Under the pieces are notes generated by a model. The model was given only the letters and a program-made list of their open reading frames with translations. It was not told where the DNA came from and ran no database searches. A stretch of DNA of 64,000 nt from Micrasema longulum. Lineage: Eukaryota; Arthropoda; Insecta; Trichoptera; Brachycentridae. Of the stretch, positions 35,286 through 47,331 are shown in pieces. A program made the position numbers and the translations under genes. Position 1 is the first letter of the stretch. Every line of letters starts with the position of its first letter. The DNA is taken from contig JAGVSM010003771.1 of NCBI GenBank assembly GCA_022494885.1, positions 372,001 through 436,000 on the forward strand. Direction: 5' to 3'.

Positions 35286-35504
35286 TAATTTAAATTTTAA
35301 TACAAAAATATGTTGTTTTTTATGCGATCAACAAATAATTTACTGGTGCATATAAATAAAAAAAAATAGAAATTATTTATAATTTTTCCATACTTCCACA
35401 CTAATATTATAAGTGCAAAAGGGTGTTTGCTAGTTACTTTGTGTTTCCTTCACGTCCCAACGGAGCTATGTATTGACATATTTTTTGGCATAGTCATGCC
35501 GAAG

Positions 35505-35784
35505 AGGTGTTTTACTTTTAAAAAGTCAACAGACGGAAGCGTTGAGAAAATGTGGATGTATAAACATAGGCAAAATAATGAATCTTAGACAATGTGTAAT
35601 GTGGCCAATCAAACCAGTCAATTACAGATAATAAGCCCTGTAAATGCCCAGATATCCATATTATTTTTTCAAAAATGTTGTCCTTCTTTGTTGCAACAAA
35701 TTTAAATCTAGGTAGGAAATAACTACCTAGGGAGGAAATCCAGCCTGTCTGCAAACAATTGGACATACTCAAAACGTTGTTGTT
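35505..35784. mobile_element. Foldback family FB, copy 3 (one arm)
   Basis: Contains AAAAGTCAACAGACGGAAG, GTGTAATGTGGCCAATC, AATAAGCCCTGTAAATGCCC, TTTGTTGCAACAAATTTAAA and the outer module CTACCTAGGGAGGAAATCCAG...GGACATACTCAAAACG in family order. The opposite arm is missing. Confidence 0.75.
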
Positions 35785-36344
35785 TGACCATTAATTAGAA
35801 ACTTTTCTTTCAACCTTACCTTATTATGTACTCGTAATTTAATCATTCTTGAGTATGTTTCTATAAAATTTAATAAATGAGAACATCAAATAATTAAATA
35901 AATTTATGTTTCCCCAGTGAACTGTGGGAATATCTAATTTTTTAAAGCCTTAAAAATAATGATTTATAAAAATCTAAAGGTTTTCTCAAATTAACCAGTT
36001 ACGAATAATTTGATTATTTTTTTCCATCGAATTCTCGCATCACTAGTCGGTATCCAAACATTAAAACATCTTCATTGCTAAAACGGCGGAGTTTTGTCAG
36101 GTAGTGAATATTCATACCGGATATTCTACGTAAATTAAGAAGCGTTTTCCGGTTATGGCGACCCTAAATAAATACATGAATTTCTAAATGGCCGCCCACT
36201 ATCCTCCCGCCCTTTTCGTCTGAGTGGCAATAGAAATATGGAAATATTTGGTAATTTAACGGGTTCATTTGACATGGAAAATTACAAACCATAATTGAGT
36301 GATCTTTGAAATTATTCAAATGCAGAAACAAACCTCAAAAGAAC

Positions 36345-36450
36345 CTACGTAGCCCATTTTCAAATAGTGAGTCATTTACACCTCATCAAAAATGGGCCTT
36401 AAATTGAAATATTTTAGTAAATTATGAATTCGCAAATATTTTTTTTTTTA
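36345..36450 (+). repeat. SINE family B, 3' part only
   Basis: CCCATTTTCAAATAGTGAGTC, CACCTCATCAAAAATGGG and TAAATTATGAATTCGCAAAT match the family B body and tail; the tRNA-like head is absent (5' truncated or replaced). Confidence 0.65.
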
Positions 36451-36633
36451 AATTCTACGTACCAGTGTACGAGTGGATTTTGTATGAGGTCATATAAAAA
36501 GTTATATTTCCAAAATGTTTTTATTAAAATGATTGACTAAATTATAAACTATAATGTTTTGTTTTTATTTAGATAGTTTAAAAAAAGTTTTAACAACGAG
36601 TTTTGACTTAAATTTTACTTAATCTAAAAAAAC

Positions 36634-36789
36634 ATGCGCATTGACAGCAAAGTTAGAATAAATACAACATATGTGAGACCCATCTTGACATATGCCGTAG
36701 AAACACGAGCGGATATCAGGACAACGAAGAACCTGCTAAGAACATTGGAGAAGAGGGTCCTCAGATTGATTACTAAAAGGGAAAAATAA
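36634..36789 (+). pseudogene. RTE-like LINE reverse-transcriptase fragment
   Basis: A 51-codon frame reads MRIDSKVRINTTYVRPILTY, ...AVETRADIRTTKNLLRTLEK, and ends RVLRLITKREK-stop. This is the 'K..IY...VRPILTYAAETRA.......L...E...LR.I.' segment just after the catalytic core of RTE-type elements as I know them. It is isolated on both sides by AT-rich DNA, so only a scrap remains. Confidence 0.75.
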
Positions 36790-39187
36790 ACAACAAAAAT
36801 ATTTTTACGATAATATTTGCCGCGAGGCTGTCGAAACGTGGGTTTTTTAGCATTTTCATGGTAGTATTTTTAAAAAAAAAATTGGGTGGGCAAACATTTT
36901 TTTTTTAGTGTTTATTATAAAATAAAACATAAGAAAAATGGATACAATTTTTTAAAAACTGTATTTTTTAAGCTGTTTCAGAATATGATATTTTTTATGC
37001 TAAAAAACACATTAAAATTACTAATAATAAACACTGGCATTGTTTTTTTTTTGCCGTTTTTTTTTATAAAATCTGTTTTTTTGTTTGTGCAGACAGAAAC
37101 TGACGCTTTTTTAACTATTTTTACAATTCGTGTGGCTTGGTTGTGACAGGAAAACCCCCCGATAGAAGGAAATATGACCTCCTGAATAATTAATGTGTAT
37201 CCGATTGCTTCTGAAATCTTTTATATGTAAATTGCTGTCATTTAAAGCTCGTATCAGATTATTTCACTTCATAAAATCCGCATAATCTGTTGCAGAAATA
37301 TCACATTCTGATAATTAAATTAATTTAAAAGGAGTTCAAAGATATACAGAAATCATTAATTAAAATCCAGACTGATTATTACATTGTATTTCGCACAAAT
37401 TTCTGCATTACCTCGTCTGTTTTGTTCGTAATTAATAATGTCTTATTAATTTGCCTAAGAAATTGCATTTCAACTGAACTAAGTCTGCTTTCAACCTTAA
37501 TTTGTAAATTTTGTTCTTGGCACTAATGTTCCTTTGTGGACAAGTTAATTTGCTTCCTGGAATATGTGCGAAAAGTACCATAAAGTGGTAATAGCAAAAC
37601 GTGGAAGGCAATTATTAGGTTTTTATGAATAAATTACATGTGTACCTCCTTTGATAGCAAAATTTAACAAATTATAAGGACAAATCCGTGAAAGAATTAG
37701 TTTTTCTTTATTGAGCATGTCATTATTATATTTTTTTCTTGGGTCAAGCAGACATTTTTCATCTCTCTTATACTAAATAAAGACGATTCCTTGTGGGCAT
37801 TGATGGTACGCCTGCTTGTTATACAAGTTTTGGTAAATGTGTTAAGTTATGTTTTGTACTTTTTACAGTTCTTTTAAAATTTTTATTTCATTTATAAATT
37901 ACACATACTTTTTAAAATTGTTTTTTTTTAATTTGCAATCTCTCAATTTCTAAAATTAATCAATATTAAAAATTAACTTATTTTATTACTGGGTATCAAA
38001 ATGCAGTTAATAAATAAGTTATATCATCCGCTGTGGAAATTTTAAATTATGTAAAAAAAAAAATTTTTTTAATTAAAAAAGTATGACATTAAAAATGAAC
38101 TTTTATCCTTGTTAATAAATAGCAAGAAAACAACATTTTATATTGGTGTATATTAATGAAAAAATAATATATTACTTATGTTCAAAGCATAAACTTTTCT
38201 AATAAAAAAAAACAAAAAATAATATTGGCAAATTGGAAAATTTAAAACGATATATTAAACAACTCAGGGGTTTACTAAATACAATGCAATACGTGTTTAT
38301 CAAGGTATATTGTAAGAAAATCACGTAGCTTAAATAGTTGCATTAAAGAACACATGCGATGATTTGCCAATCATCTCATGGATTCAAATCACGATTGGAA
38401 TAAGGGTAAAGAAGTGAAAATTTTACATTTAAATATTTAAAAAGGGACTTAAATTAAACAACATAAAGGAGTTTCAAATTTGAAAAAGATTTGAAAAATA
38501 ATATTTGTGTAACTTTCAACCACCTAGTCCTTCTCATTCCTCACTCCCACCTCACACATTCTGCAACATACAGCTAAATATTATGACCCTATTTTTAGTG
38601 CATATTCGGACATGGTGATGTTTGTGTCCGCTTTAGATCTATATGTAATAAATAATGTATACTACGGTGATGGTAAAGGTGAAATTGTAATTTAGTATTT
38701 GCATGTTTGTGTACTGAGGGTCTTGACGGCTCTCCGCCGGTAGACATAAAAAGTTGTTAAGTGGTCATTTACTACTACATATTTACTAACATTAAGATAA
38801 ATTAGGACTTGTTGACAAACTTGTAAAAGTATGTAAACGGAACAAAATATTTATATCTGTCGTTGTAAATTAAATTAAAATTTCACTTTAATCCAGGTGT
38901 GTAACTTTTTACCTCCTAAAACACATTCTGATCCACGCATAAAGCAAATTAATGTATTTAGCAGTTTACGTTCTGATCGATTTCCCGCTTCACTGATGCA
39001 AGTTATATTGCATGCATTACCCCTGCATCAAATTGAATAAAGGCTTAGTAAAATAGGCAAACAACAACCCCTTTATTATGTATGTTGTTATGGGCGTCCA
39101 TATTCCACGATATCACTCTCTATTGTCACCGAGGCTGCATTGTCCGGCCGTGTTATGGGGATTTTTATAATGTTGTAATATTTGTCG
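36790..39187. other. AT-rich noncoding stretch
   Basis: Long T- and A-runs (for example 36895-37080) create spurious open frames. A degenerate tRNA-like piece at about 38330-38400 (GGATTCAAATCACG) is too weak to call. No exon supported. Confidence 0.4.
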
Positions 39188-39640
39188 ACCTTGTGTTGTA
39201 GTGGTAAAGCATTCCCCTACAATGCAAGAGGTCTCAGGTTTGATTCCCAACGTAGTTGACATGAAGTATTTATTTATAAAGGTGTTTTTACACTAGAATG
39301 TTTCATAGTCCCTGGACTGGTACCATAAGCGTCTGACACCTGATCATCGTTTTTTTTTTTAAATAAATTTTTTTTTTTGCGTTTTTATGATTTACTCCAG
39401 TATTCAATTTTGAAGGCCATTTTTAACGAATTATAAATCACTCACTATTAGAAAAAAGGAATAAAGTTGGGGTATAGGGGGATTCGAACCTCGGACCTTT
39501 GAGCTGTGAGTCCGAGATACCAGCCACGGGACCACAATCCGATTCAACCTTCATGTAACAAAAATGATCAGGATACGCTGCGATTAGTGTACCAATGCAG
39601 TGTCCTATGCACCATTAGGTTCGGAAAGAGATTGATTATG
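39188..39640 (+). repeat. SINE family A, interrupted by SINE B
   Basis: Left part 39188-39348 has TTGTAGTGGTAAAGC, B box CAGGTTTGATTCCC, and TTTCATAGTCCCTGGACTGG. The family sequence resumes at 39541 with ACCTTCATGTAAC, GATACGCTGCGATTAG and the tail TGCACCATTAGG. The gap is an inverted SINE B. Confidence 0.85.
39349..39540 (-). repeat. SINE family B nested in SINE A
   Basis: On the minus strand it starts at 39540 with CGGATTGTGGTCCCGTGGC, has B box GAGGTTCGAATCCCC and the body CTAATAGTGAGTGATTTATA, and ends in a T-rich tail (A-rich on its own strand is replaced by GCAAAAAAAA). Flanks GATCATC / GATTCAA may be a degenerate target duplication. Confidence 0.88.
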
Positions 39641-39692
39641 AATACTGATATAATTAAACCAAATTATTTTGTTAGTTTTAGTAACATATCCT

Positions 39693-39791
39693 GGGCTGGT
39701 ATTCCAAACGAAATTATAGCGCGGTATAGCGCGTTTTTACGTACTAAATACGTATTATAGCGCGCTGTAAACGCGTTCGGAATACCAGCCC
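39693..39791 (-). mobile_element. 99-bp palindromic MITE-like element, copy 2
   Basis: GGGCTGGTATTCCAAACGAA at the left end and TTCGGAATACCAGCCC at the right end. The interior GCGCGGTATAGCGCG, TACGTACTAAATACGTA and GCGCGCTGTAAACGCG is the reverse complement of copy 1. Length is identical to copy 1. Confidence 0.85.
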
Positions 39792-39944
39792 TGGTACCGA
39801 ATTAAAATGGAAAGTTAACATTTATGTTCAATTTTATCTAGAAAGTGAAATTAAGTTTTTTACGTTAAAAATTCAGTACGTATACATATTTTTTCTAAAC
39901 CTGTTCAACTATAGACTATCGACAAAGATCCCATAATTGAATTT

Positions 39945-40520
39945 TTAGAATATTTCATAATGCATGGACTGGTACTTAAAACGTAAGACTGATCTTTTTT
40001 TTTATTTTTTTTATTTTATTTTATTCAGGAAACATACAGTACAGTTACAAAGTTTAATATTTTACACAATTAGACTTAATTCTAATGGACCAGTGAAGTT
40101 TCCATATTAAAAAGCAATTATATGTAAGGTTAATTATGAAAGTATAAAAAAGAGAAGGGAAAAGAAAACATAAATGAAAGTTTTTTAAAAATTAAAATTT
40201 AAGTGAAAAAAATATATTTTAAGGTTCGTAGTTTGTAGTGAGTATTTACAAATGGAAATAATATTAAAAATGAAGAAAATTTGTAAAAGTAATTAAAAAT
40301 TAAGAATGAAAAACATGCTGAGATGTAAAAATAAAATAAAATAGTAATAACATTTTTTTTAAAAAAGGAAAAACATAAAACATAAAAACATAAACACATA
40401 TTTATTTTAAGGGATTCGTTTGTTCACATATTTATTTTAAGAGATTACTTTTGTGTAGTAAAAAAATATCAAGATACGCTGCGGTTTGTATATCAATGCA
40501 GTGCCCTATGCGCCAATAGG
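39945..40520 (+). repeat. SINE family A, second interrupted copy
   Basis: 39945-39993 carries ATGGACTGGTACTTAAAACG and AAGACTGATC. The family resumes at about 40443 with GATTACTTTTGTGTAG, ATATCAAGATACGCTGCGG and TGCAGTGCCCTATGCGCC, ending at about 40520. The head is missing. Confidence 0.75.
39994..40442 (-). mobile_element. Unidentified retroelement tail inserted in SINE A
   Basis: The insert begins with a T-rich run and TTTTATTTTATTCAGG, that is, an AATAAAATAAAA tail on the minus strand. It is AT-rich with no coding part. A 30-bp-spaced direct repeat CACATATTTATTTTAAG occurs at 40395 and 40425 near its right edge. Confidence 0.5.
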
Positions 40521-40855
40521 TGCGGTCAGGTAGAGCCGAGGATAATACCCGCACTCTCTCATGTAGAGATATCACAGAAAATTCTTTTGGATTTTCTCAA
40601 TCATAAGAGAGTACTTCAGTTCATGTGGCCCCCAAATCATCGAGCCACTCTCGAGTCTACTTCGCACCAAGGAGTTGTAAGAGTTCTCAGTACGCGGGTA
40701 TTTTCGAAAACCCTGGCAGTACGCAGAACAAATCCTAACATCTTCAATGCATTACCACTGATTGTCTCTATGTGTTCATGAAATGTCAGAGTTCTATCCT
40801 CTCCACCTACCCTTACGGGGAAACGGCGTGATGGTTTGGTGTTGTTGTACATGTT
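40521..40855 (-). pseudogene. LINE reverse-transcriptase C-terminal fragment
   Basis: Minus strand: RTLTFHEHIETISGNALKML, then GFVLRTARVFENTRVLRTL, and after a frameshift LRE/RLE...WGPHELK-like sequence and LYMRECGYYPRL just before the SINE A tail. These are the 'L.F..HI..I..KALKMLGFI.R......N...L..LY..LVRS.LEYGS.IW.P' and 'K..FLRYLY' blocks of insect LINEs. It begins directly at the SINE tail boundary. Confidence 0.75.
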
Positions 40856-41410
40856 TTAGGTAATAAATTTCTCTGGATTGTGTCTAGTCTGCCTAACTTG
40901 GTACAATATGTTTAAAGTCAGATATTTTATGCAAAAAAGGCAATAACATGAATACCTTCCCGTTACTTTATTAAACAGGCAATATTTGCTATTTACATAG
41001 AGAATTATATTTAAAAAATTTCAAAACACTATATTGTTTTTACTTACGTAATACATTATTGTACCTTTTAGACTTTGTGTTAATAATTTTAATATTCCAT
41101 TTTAACTATTTATTGGTAAATAAATCGTTACAGAAACTTTTAATGATAAAAAAAAAACTTTAAAATACAGTTTTTCTAGCGCAAACGTTTTACTAAAACA
41201 TTTTCTTTTTTTCTAATTTTCTTGTCTTGTAAAATAAACATTGTGCAAAGTGACAGCATTTTATTCCAGCGGAATTCGATTTCGAAACGAAAAGTGTGTA
41301 ACTTTGGCAAATAGCATGTACACTCGGCAAAACTTCAATTTCCAACAATCAGGGTATAAACTCTTGCATACATTGTTCGCTTGTACATTGGCTTTGCGAA
41401 CTAGCGCAAA
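40856..41410. other. AT-rich noncoding stretch
   Basis: No supported gene or repeat. Confidence 0.4.
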
Positions 41411-41448
41411 GTGAAAATACATTTCCACGACGAGAAAAATATTACACT

Positions 41449-41504
41449 TTATAGTTTCACAATATCACCCCCGTGTTACACCGCGTCCAAGGGAGACGGC
41501 ACAC
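41449..41504 (+). other. Weak candidate exon upstream of the ADAM exon
   Basis: An acceptor-like TTACACTTTATAG is followed by 56 bases that read FTISPPCYTASKGDGTPS in one frame, ending at a consensus donor TTCAG-GTGAGC. In that frame the intron would be phase 1, which fits the phase-1 acceptor of 54263. GC content is locally high. No homology recognised; about 12.8 kb separates the two. Confidence 0.2.
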
Positions 41505-41539
41505 CTTCAGGTGAGCCCGCCGCCCGAGTGGGACGGAGA

Positions 41540-42354
41540 CGCGAGATTATCAGTCTGGTCACACTTCATTGCAGTAAAGTGGCGACAAGTTGTGCAATGT
41601 TCGCTTGAAGGCGTGGGAAATGTATGATTTATTCTCAATGTTGACCAACTTTTCATTTTATCTCCGTAGCTTATAAAAGCACTGAATGGTTCAGATTGTA
41701 AACTCAAGTTGAAATATTTATTTCCACTCTTTCAGTCTCCGAACTTTGTAAACAGGATTAAACTTTTATTAAGGTTGAACTGAAATAATAATTTAAAGTA
41801 TGTCGGTAGGTACCTACTTACAATTCTTAAATCAAAACAGTGTTACTTTATCTACGCAGTTAAAGTTTAATTCCAAATTGATCACAGGTTAGAAAAAAAT
41901 ACTCCTAAAAGTAGGTAAACCAATTATGTTTTAAAAATCACATAATGTCAATTGGTTTTGCTGTCGGAATCATTATTCTCCTCTAAATGTTTATTTTTAA
42001 AATTGCAATGAATTAAGTAAGGAGCTGTTAATGTAATTTTACTTCGAGAAAACTTACGCAGAAATATAATATTGCAACAGTCCCGATTTACTATATTTAA
42101 AAAACGGATGGTTTTAATAGCCTCAACGATTTTTCACGACTAGATTTTGACCTTAATATTATGTTTATACCATTAAATCAGTATATATATTTTGCCTTGA
42201 CTAAATCAAAACAACTTATACTTTCTATGATTTTTAGGGTTTTTTCAAGTAAATCAAAAATACTTTTTTACAAACTCTAAGGCCGGGTTATTTGATTATT
42301 AGTCATACTTCAAAATCGAAAATAATAGTAAAAGGAACACTTTTTCAAAATTTG
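41540..42354. other. AT-rich noncoding stretch
   Basis: No supported gene or repeat. Confidence 0.4.
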
Positions 42355-42430
42355 AATCGAATTTTGGTCCTGCGGCTAGGTTCTCGGACTTATGAATCAA
42401 ATGTCTGTGGTTCGAATCACACAAAAGTTT
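42355..42430 (+). repeat. SINE family B, head only
   Basis: TTTGGTCCTGCGGCTAGG and GTGGTTCGAATCAC match the family B tRNA-like head. The AATAGTGA body is absent. Confidence 0.55.
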
Positions 42431-43073
42431 TATTTCATATGAAAAAAATATTTGTAATTATTTTAACTCAGCCTTAGAGTAACGTTTGATATCGTCTTCG
42501 ACTTAAAGATATTCCTCGTTTGCACAACAAATTAAATTCAATAGAATTCACTATTTTGAATGGTTTGTTTTTTCTACCCTTTGCAAGGTTTATTTAGCTA
42601 ACGATTCGTATTTATCCCAAGTCTCAAATCACTTTTCTCCGGTTAAGTGCATTTAACATAAAGTCAAAAAATACGAATGCTTCTTTTTATTTTAATTGTT
42701 ACTTAAAAGCACATGAATTTATATTTTAAACTGTTTTCTTCAGAAATAATAATTATTATAATAGATAGAAGTATAGATTTTGGTGTCCAAAGAAAAGCAT
42801 TTTTTGCAAACAAAATTCATACATGAGCTTTTTGTGCCTATAAACATCTATATAAATAGTTTTTTATGACGTTCTCATACATAAGTGATAATTAAAAATA
42901 AAAAATAAATTGTTAATTCATACATTATTTACACGTTTCACATGACGAAACAATTTTTAAGAGCATTTCTTATAATTTTAATTACCTGTTCCAGGTTTTC
43001 AAGAACTTTATTTGTAATGTCGTCACTATAATAGTAACCTGTCCGTATCAGGACAAAATAATAAAAACATTTC
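42431..43073. other. AT-rich noncoding stretch
   Basis: No supported gene or repeat. Confidence 0.4.
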
Positions 43074-43225
43074 TGAAATAGAACCAGAACTCTGGACGAC
43101 TGTTTTCGACTCGATACTTCTAGTGCATTCTGAAATGGGTAATTGGAAGAACATTGTGTAGTAGTCTAGTGATTAGCACACTAATCTGCTATGCTCAAGA
43201 TCCCTAGTCAAATCCTAGGAAGATA
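43074..43225 (+). repeat. Composite SINE, family C, copy 3
   Basis: TGAAATAGAACCAGAACTC, CTGGACGACTGTTTTCGACTCG, then the tRNA-like module TAGTCTAGTGATTAGCACAC with a B-box relative CCTAGTCAAATCC. The spacing between block and module is close to that of copies 1 and 2. Confidence 0.8.
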
Positions 43226-44254
43226 AGAATGAAATGTTTATTTTAGAGCATAGATTTACTAAGCATTGATTTATCAAAGTTTTGTTTTCATTTTACGTTC
43301 TACGCGCCGTATAATAATTCTATAATCTCTTTGATGTAACAAATGTATAAGGTACCTAGATTTGTTTTGTTGATTTATTCCCAAAACATGGATGAAGGTT
43401 GCGTTTCTGGGATTTATTTATTTGTTTGTTTAAATACATCATATATTAAATAAGGGCGGGTAAACCGGTTTAAAGCAATTTCTTTTTATCTACCTGAACC
43501 GTTTGATTAGTTAAATAAGTGTATTTATTTATTTACATACATTAGTTTATTATACATTATTTGAGACACAAGGCCCAACTTTATGCGACTAAAAGTCCTG
43601 TGTTGAGATGTGACTGGATAAATTAACATATTGAAGGTAATTTTTAGTTTCATTTAAAAAAAACAAACATTTATTTTCACAAATATTTACAAATATTTTC
43701 TCAGTTAAATAAACGAGAAATAATTCAATTTAAAAGCTGCACAATATTATGAAAATAGAAGGGTGAATGGGTATTGAAAATGTTCTTTCGTTACAAGAAC
43801 GAAATGATTACCCGTGTTTACAAAAAAAATTGGAAGATCTCTCTCAGATTAAAAGGCGTACGTAGGAGTTGTTATGGTTCTTTATTTTAACCCTTCAATA
43901 CCCAATTTTTGTAATTCTAACTAAAAACTTATTTTTATGTATGTTTTTTAATGCAAATACTGGGAAAAATTACTTTTTTTTATTTTTTTTTTATTTCATA
44001 TTTTAGTTTATGTGAACAATATGCTACATCGGGCATCAAAATGTTAAAAAATACAAGAATGTAAAGTAAACAAGAAATAACGATTTTTAAGAATATCCTT
44101 TTATATAATAATGTAAGAATAGTCCAGAAACCGTATACCTACGAACATCAAACAGAAGGCGACTAAACTACTCATAAATTAGTAGGTTTACGTTTTGGCC
44201 CATTAGTTTCTTTGTAGACGCGCTCATTACGCGACTCCTGATTGAAATTCAAAT
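43226..44254. other. AT-rich noncoding stretch
   Basis: GGGTATTGAA at 43769 and TTCAATACCC at 43888 form a loose foldback, too short to classify. No gene seen. Confidence 0.35.
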
Positions 44255-44332
44255 ATGCCGTTTTGTGTCCTTTTAAAGTGTAGAAATACTGCTAGGATCT
44301 TAAAGAAATCGGATGGTATTGTAACGTTGTAA
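44255..44332 (+). other. THAP-domain-like start, very weak
   Basis: ATG opens MPFCVLLKCRNTARILKKS before a stop at 44330. The MP-x-C-x4-C beginning with a following KKSDGI resembles the first part of a THAP zinc finger, which is found in host regulators and P-like transposases. The rest of the C2CH domain (the Cys-x-x-His and AVPTIF parts) is not visible, so this may be a scrap or chance. Confidence 0.2.
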
Positions 44333-46009
44333 AAAACAAGTCCAACGTTCCCCGTTTTGAAAGCATTTAAGTACTGGATTATAATTCTAAGTTGCCTAAT
44401 TTAGCGCCATCTGACGGCCGCGGTAGTAATTCATCCATACGATATCCGTGCATTAGAAATAACTTCTTTTCCATTTGAAAACTCGGGACGAACAGTCCAA
44501 CTGTCGCGCAAGGACTCAAAGAGAGGCGACCGCACATTTCAAAAATATAGTCCTTCAAGAAAGGGAACGTTCAACGTAACGTAAGCCTATTTGTTTTAAA
44601 TTTATTACCGAAATTCTTGTAGAGAGAGATATCATATTTTAATGAGATTGTATTTTATACAGGATCCCTTTTCTCTACTATATTTTACCTTTTTCTACCT
44701 TTTTCTATCTTTTTCCATTTTTCCACCTTATTCTATTTTATTTACTCCACCTTTTATCTACTTTGTCCGTTGATAAAAATTTTACAATGTAGTATATTTA
44801 CTCCATGATTCGATTGGATCACTAATTATTACGAAGTTTATTCGTAAATACCTGAAAAAGTCGGTGTCAGATTTTACAGTTTTCTTCAAGATCATGAGAC
44901 ACAAATTTACAAATGCAAGGAAGCAGACGATCATTTACTGAATTAAAATGTCGACAAATAATCTTCTGGGAAATCATCAACTGAGCCAACCAAGAGTAAA
45001 AATATACCATCCGAAGACGTCACATATCGAGTTCCATCTGCGGATTTTATTTTGTAAAATCAACATTATTTCATATCATCTCGAGAAGAAAACAATCAAG
45101 AATATTTATTTCTTAGATAAATTCATTGTCAACCACTTACTCATATTAGCTAGGCGGAATTCTGAATTTTTACATTAACTAATCTTGGTACGTTTGTAGA
45201 GAATTGCTTCTTTTATTAAAATGTTGTATTTCACTAACGAGTTGTTTATTTCGTAAAATCCAGATCTTAAAGTCATATTTGTTCCATTTTACAGTAAGGT
45301 ATTTTATATATAACGTTTATGATTCCGTTCATAAAATTAAATTTATATAACATAATCTTATTCTTTTGAAGAATTCTCATGTTCTTGCCGATTGAGCGAA
45401 ACTGGTGAATGGTAAGTTGTTTGTAGGTACTTTATTTGGTTATCTGCATTATTCTTCTTAATCTTAAAAATTTGCTTATTGGTTTTTGATAACCTACCTC
45501 TATAATGTCGCCCAACTGGGACCAAATAATTTATTTCAACCTACACTGACCGTTACAGTATCACATTTCATGCGTAATTAGCAAACATATGTTTAAGTAG
45601 CAAATACATTACTTAAAAATTGTATTATTTTTCCATCTGTCAGATTGTCGAAGAAACAAAATGGAAATTTCGTTAGTGTTGCCAGGGTAGAGATTTTTTG
45701 TATCCTACTTTGCTCATCTAATAAGAGAAATAATGAAAATTGGACCTCGGATTTAACAACTCTGTGGTGGAAATTTGACCGACATTATCTTCAAAATATC
45801 AAATTTTATTTAACATGATATAAAAATATTAGTTTTATGTAAAATAATTTTTTTTTTCTAAATCAAGTTTTAAGTTCATTAATTCAATTACTCTTATTAA
45901 ATGACCCTTTACTTATGTACTCTGATGTAAATCAATATTTCCGCGTGCAGATTGTTTTTTTTACCTTACATTTGTGTTATGATTATTTTTTTCCCATAGT
46001 GCAACATTA
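44333..46009. other. AT-rich stretch with pyrimidine minisatellite
   Basis: CCTTTTTCTAC-type units repeat about four times at 44687-44730. GC-richer sequence at 44400-44580 has no supported frame. Confidence 0.4.
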
Positions 46010-46420
46010 CGCGGCGACATCACAAATGCGCGTGGCGAAAGTAGGGCATAGTCGGGGAATTATTGGACACAGTCCGATGTATTCAAATATGATTACACGC
46101 TCCTTCTGGACTATTCTTAATTCTATGCCTGGTGACTTAATCAGTGCAATCGCGTTACGTTTCGCCTCTTAAATGGCACCGCAGGTATCCTCCGCCTCCG
46201 GTTAGAAACTCTCCCTCGTTAGTAAGACACCTCCCGCCCGGAAGATTCGATTATTCCAATTAGCCAGGCAATACTAGCGTTGCAGTGCACTGAGTTCGGT
46301 TTCCATAGTGAACGGACGTGGCCTCATTACGGCGAATTCCTCTACGCCGCTTAGACTGAAACATTCGCTAACTTGTACGTACAAGTCGAACTAGAAGTTA
46401 AATTCAACTATTTTAATTAC
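46010..46420. other. GC-richer, non-repetitive island
   Basis: About 400 bp of balanced composition with no match to any repeat family in the window. A T-rich tract plus CCCATAG lies immediately before it (46002), like an acceptor, but no long codon-biased frame follows. Candidate conserved noncoding element or 5' UTR exon. Confidence 0.3.
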
Positions 46421-47331
46421 ATAATATCCTTTTCTCGATGCGAAGTGTGCCTACGTGACTCGTATGGCAGTCAAAGAGAGACGGGTTGTGATACCAGTCA
46501 ATTTTTTAAAGCTGGCGCGTTCCAAAATTTACACAAACGCATTGTGTAGTATCTGTGAATAAGCGTATGGTATGACATTGCACGGCATACGCATTATGAA
46601 AATGATCTCTGTCTCTCTCGCGCTCAGACGCGCTTATTTTTATTTTTTATTTTATAAATTTATTGCATAAAATAAGTAAACATATTTAATAACAGGGAAT
46701 CTATTTTAAACTAGTGAATAAAACATGAAAACGGAGAGTTCTCTGTTTAGGATAATCTTCATCTAACTTGGCTCAGCCTGTTCTAAGATAGAGATTTTTT
46801 GTCTTTTGAAGCATAAATAGTTCTATACTCGTAAAACAATTACAAAAAAAACTAAAACTTCTTAATTATAAGTCCCTAGATAATCAAATGTAAGAAATTA
46901 TTATCTTTATTAGACAAAAATAAAGTATACATATAAATATGTGCCAAGAATACATGTTCCCATACATAAATAAAAAAAAAACAAAAATGAAGTAATGAAA
47001 TACATAAAAATGTTAATAATTATCATATAAAGTACTACGTTTATTAATCGACATATATTTTTCTAAGAGATCTCTTGATACACTATTTATAAGTGCAGTT
47101 ATTTTTGTTTTATATTTGGAGTCTTTTATTTGTTTGTAATGTATTTGTTAAATATAAATAAATGAATTGAATTAAAAACTAGATAACGCCTTAAAAAATT
47201 ACATAAGGGTTGTAAATGCCTAGCCATCAATGTTTCCTTTTCTTAAATTCATTTTATAGATACTGATTTCTTGTGCTTGGGCGGATTTACTGTCATGTTG
47301 CAATGCCTTACTTTTAAACGGCTTTTTACGG
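46421..47331. other. AT-rich noncoding stretch
   Basis: A T-rich ...TTTATTTTATAAATTTATTGC at 46640-46665 resembles a minus-strand retroelement tail. GCGTATG at 46563 is mirrored by CATACGC at 46586. No gene seen. Confidence 0.35.

Noticed and set aside
36886..37146. An 86-codon plus-strand open frame rich in Phe, Leu and Lys
   Set aside because: It is a translation of long T and A runs, with no start context, splice pair or recognisable motif.
43740..43900. Foldback between GGGTATTGAA and TTCAATACCC
   Set aside because: The stem is only about 10 bp and the rest of the arms do not pair; expected by chance in 64 kb.
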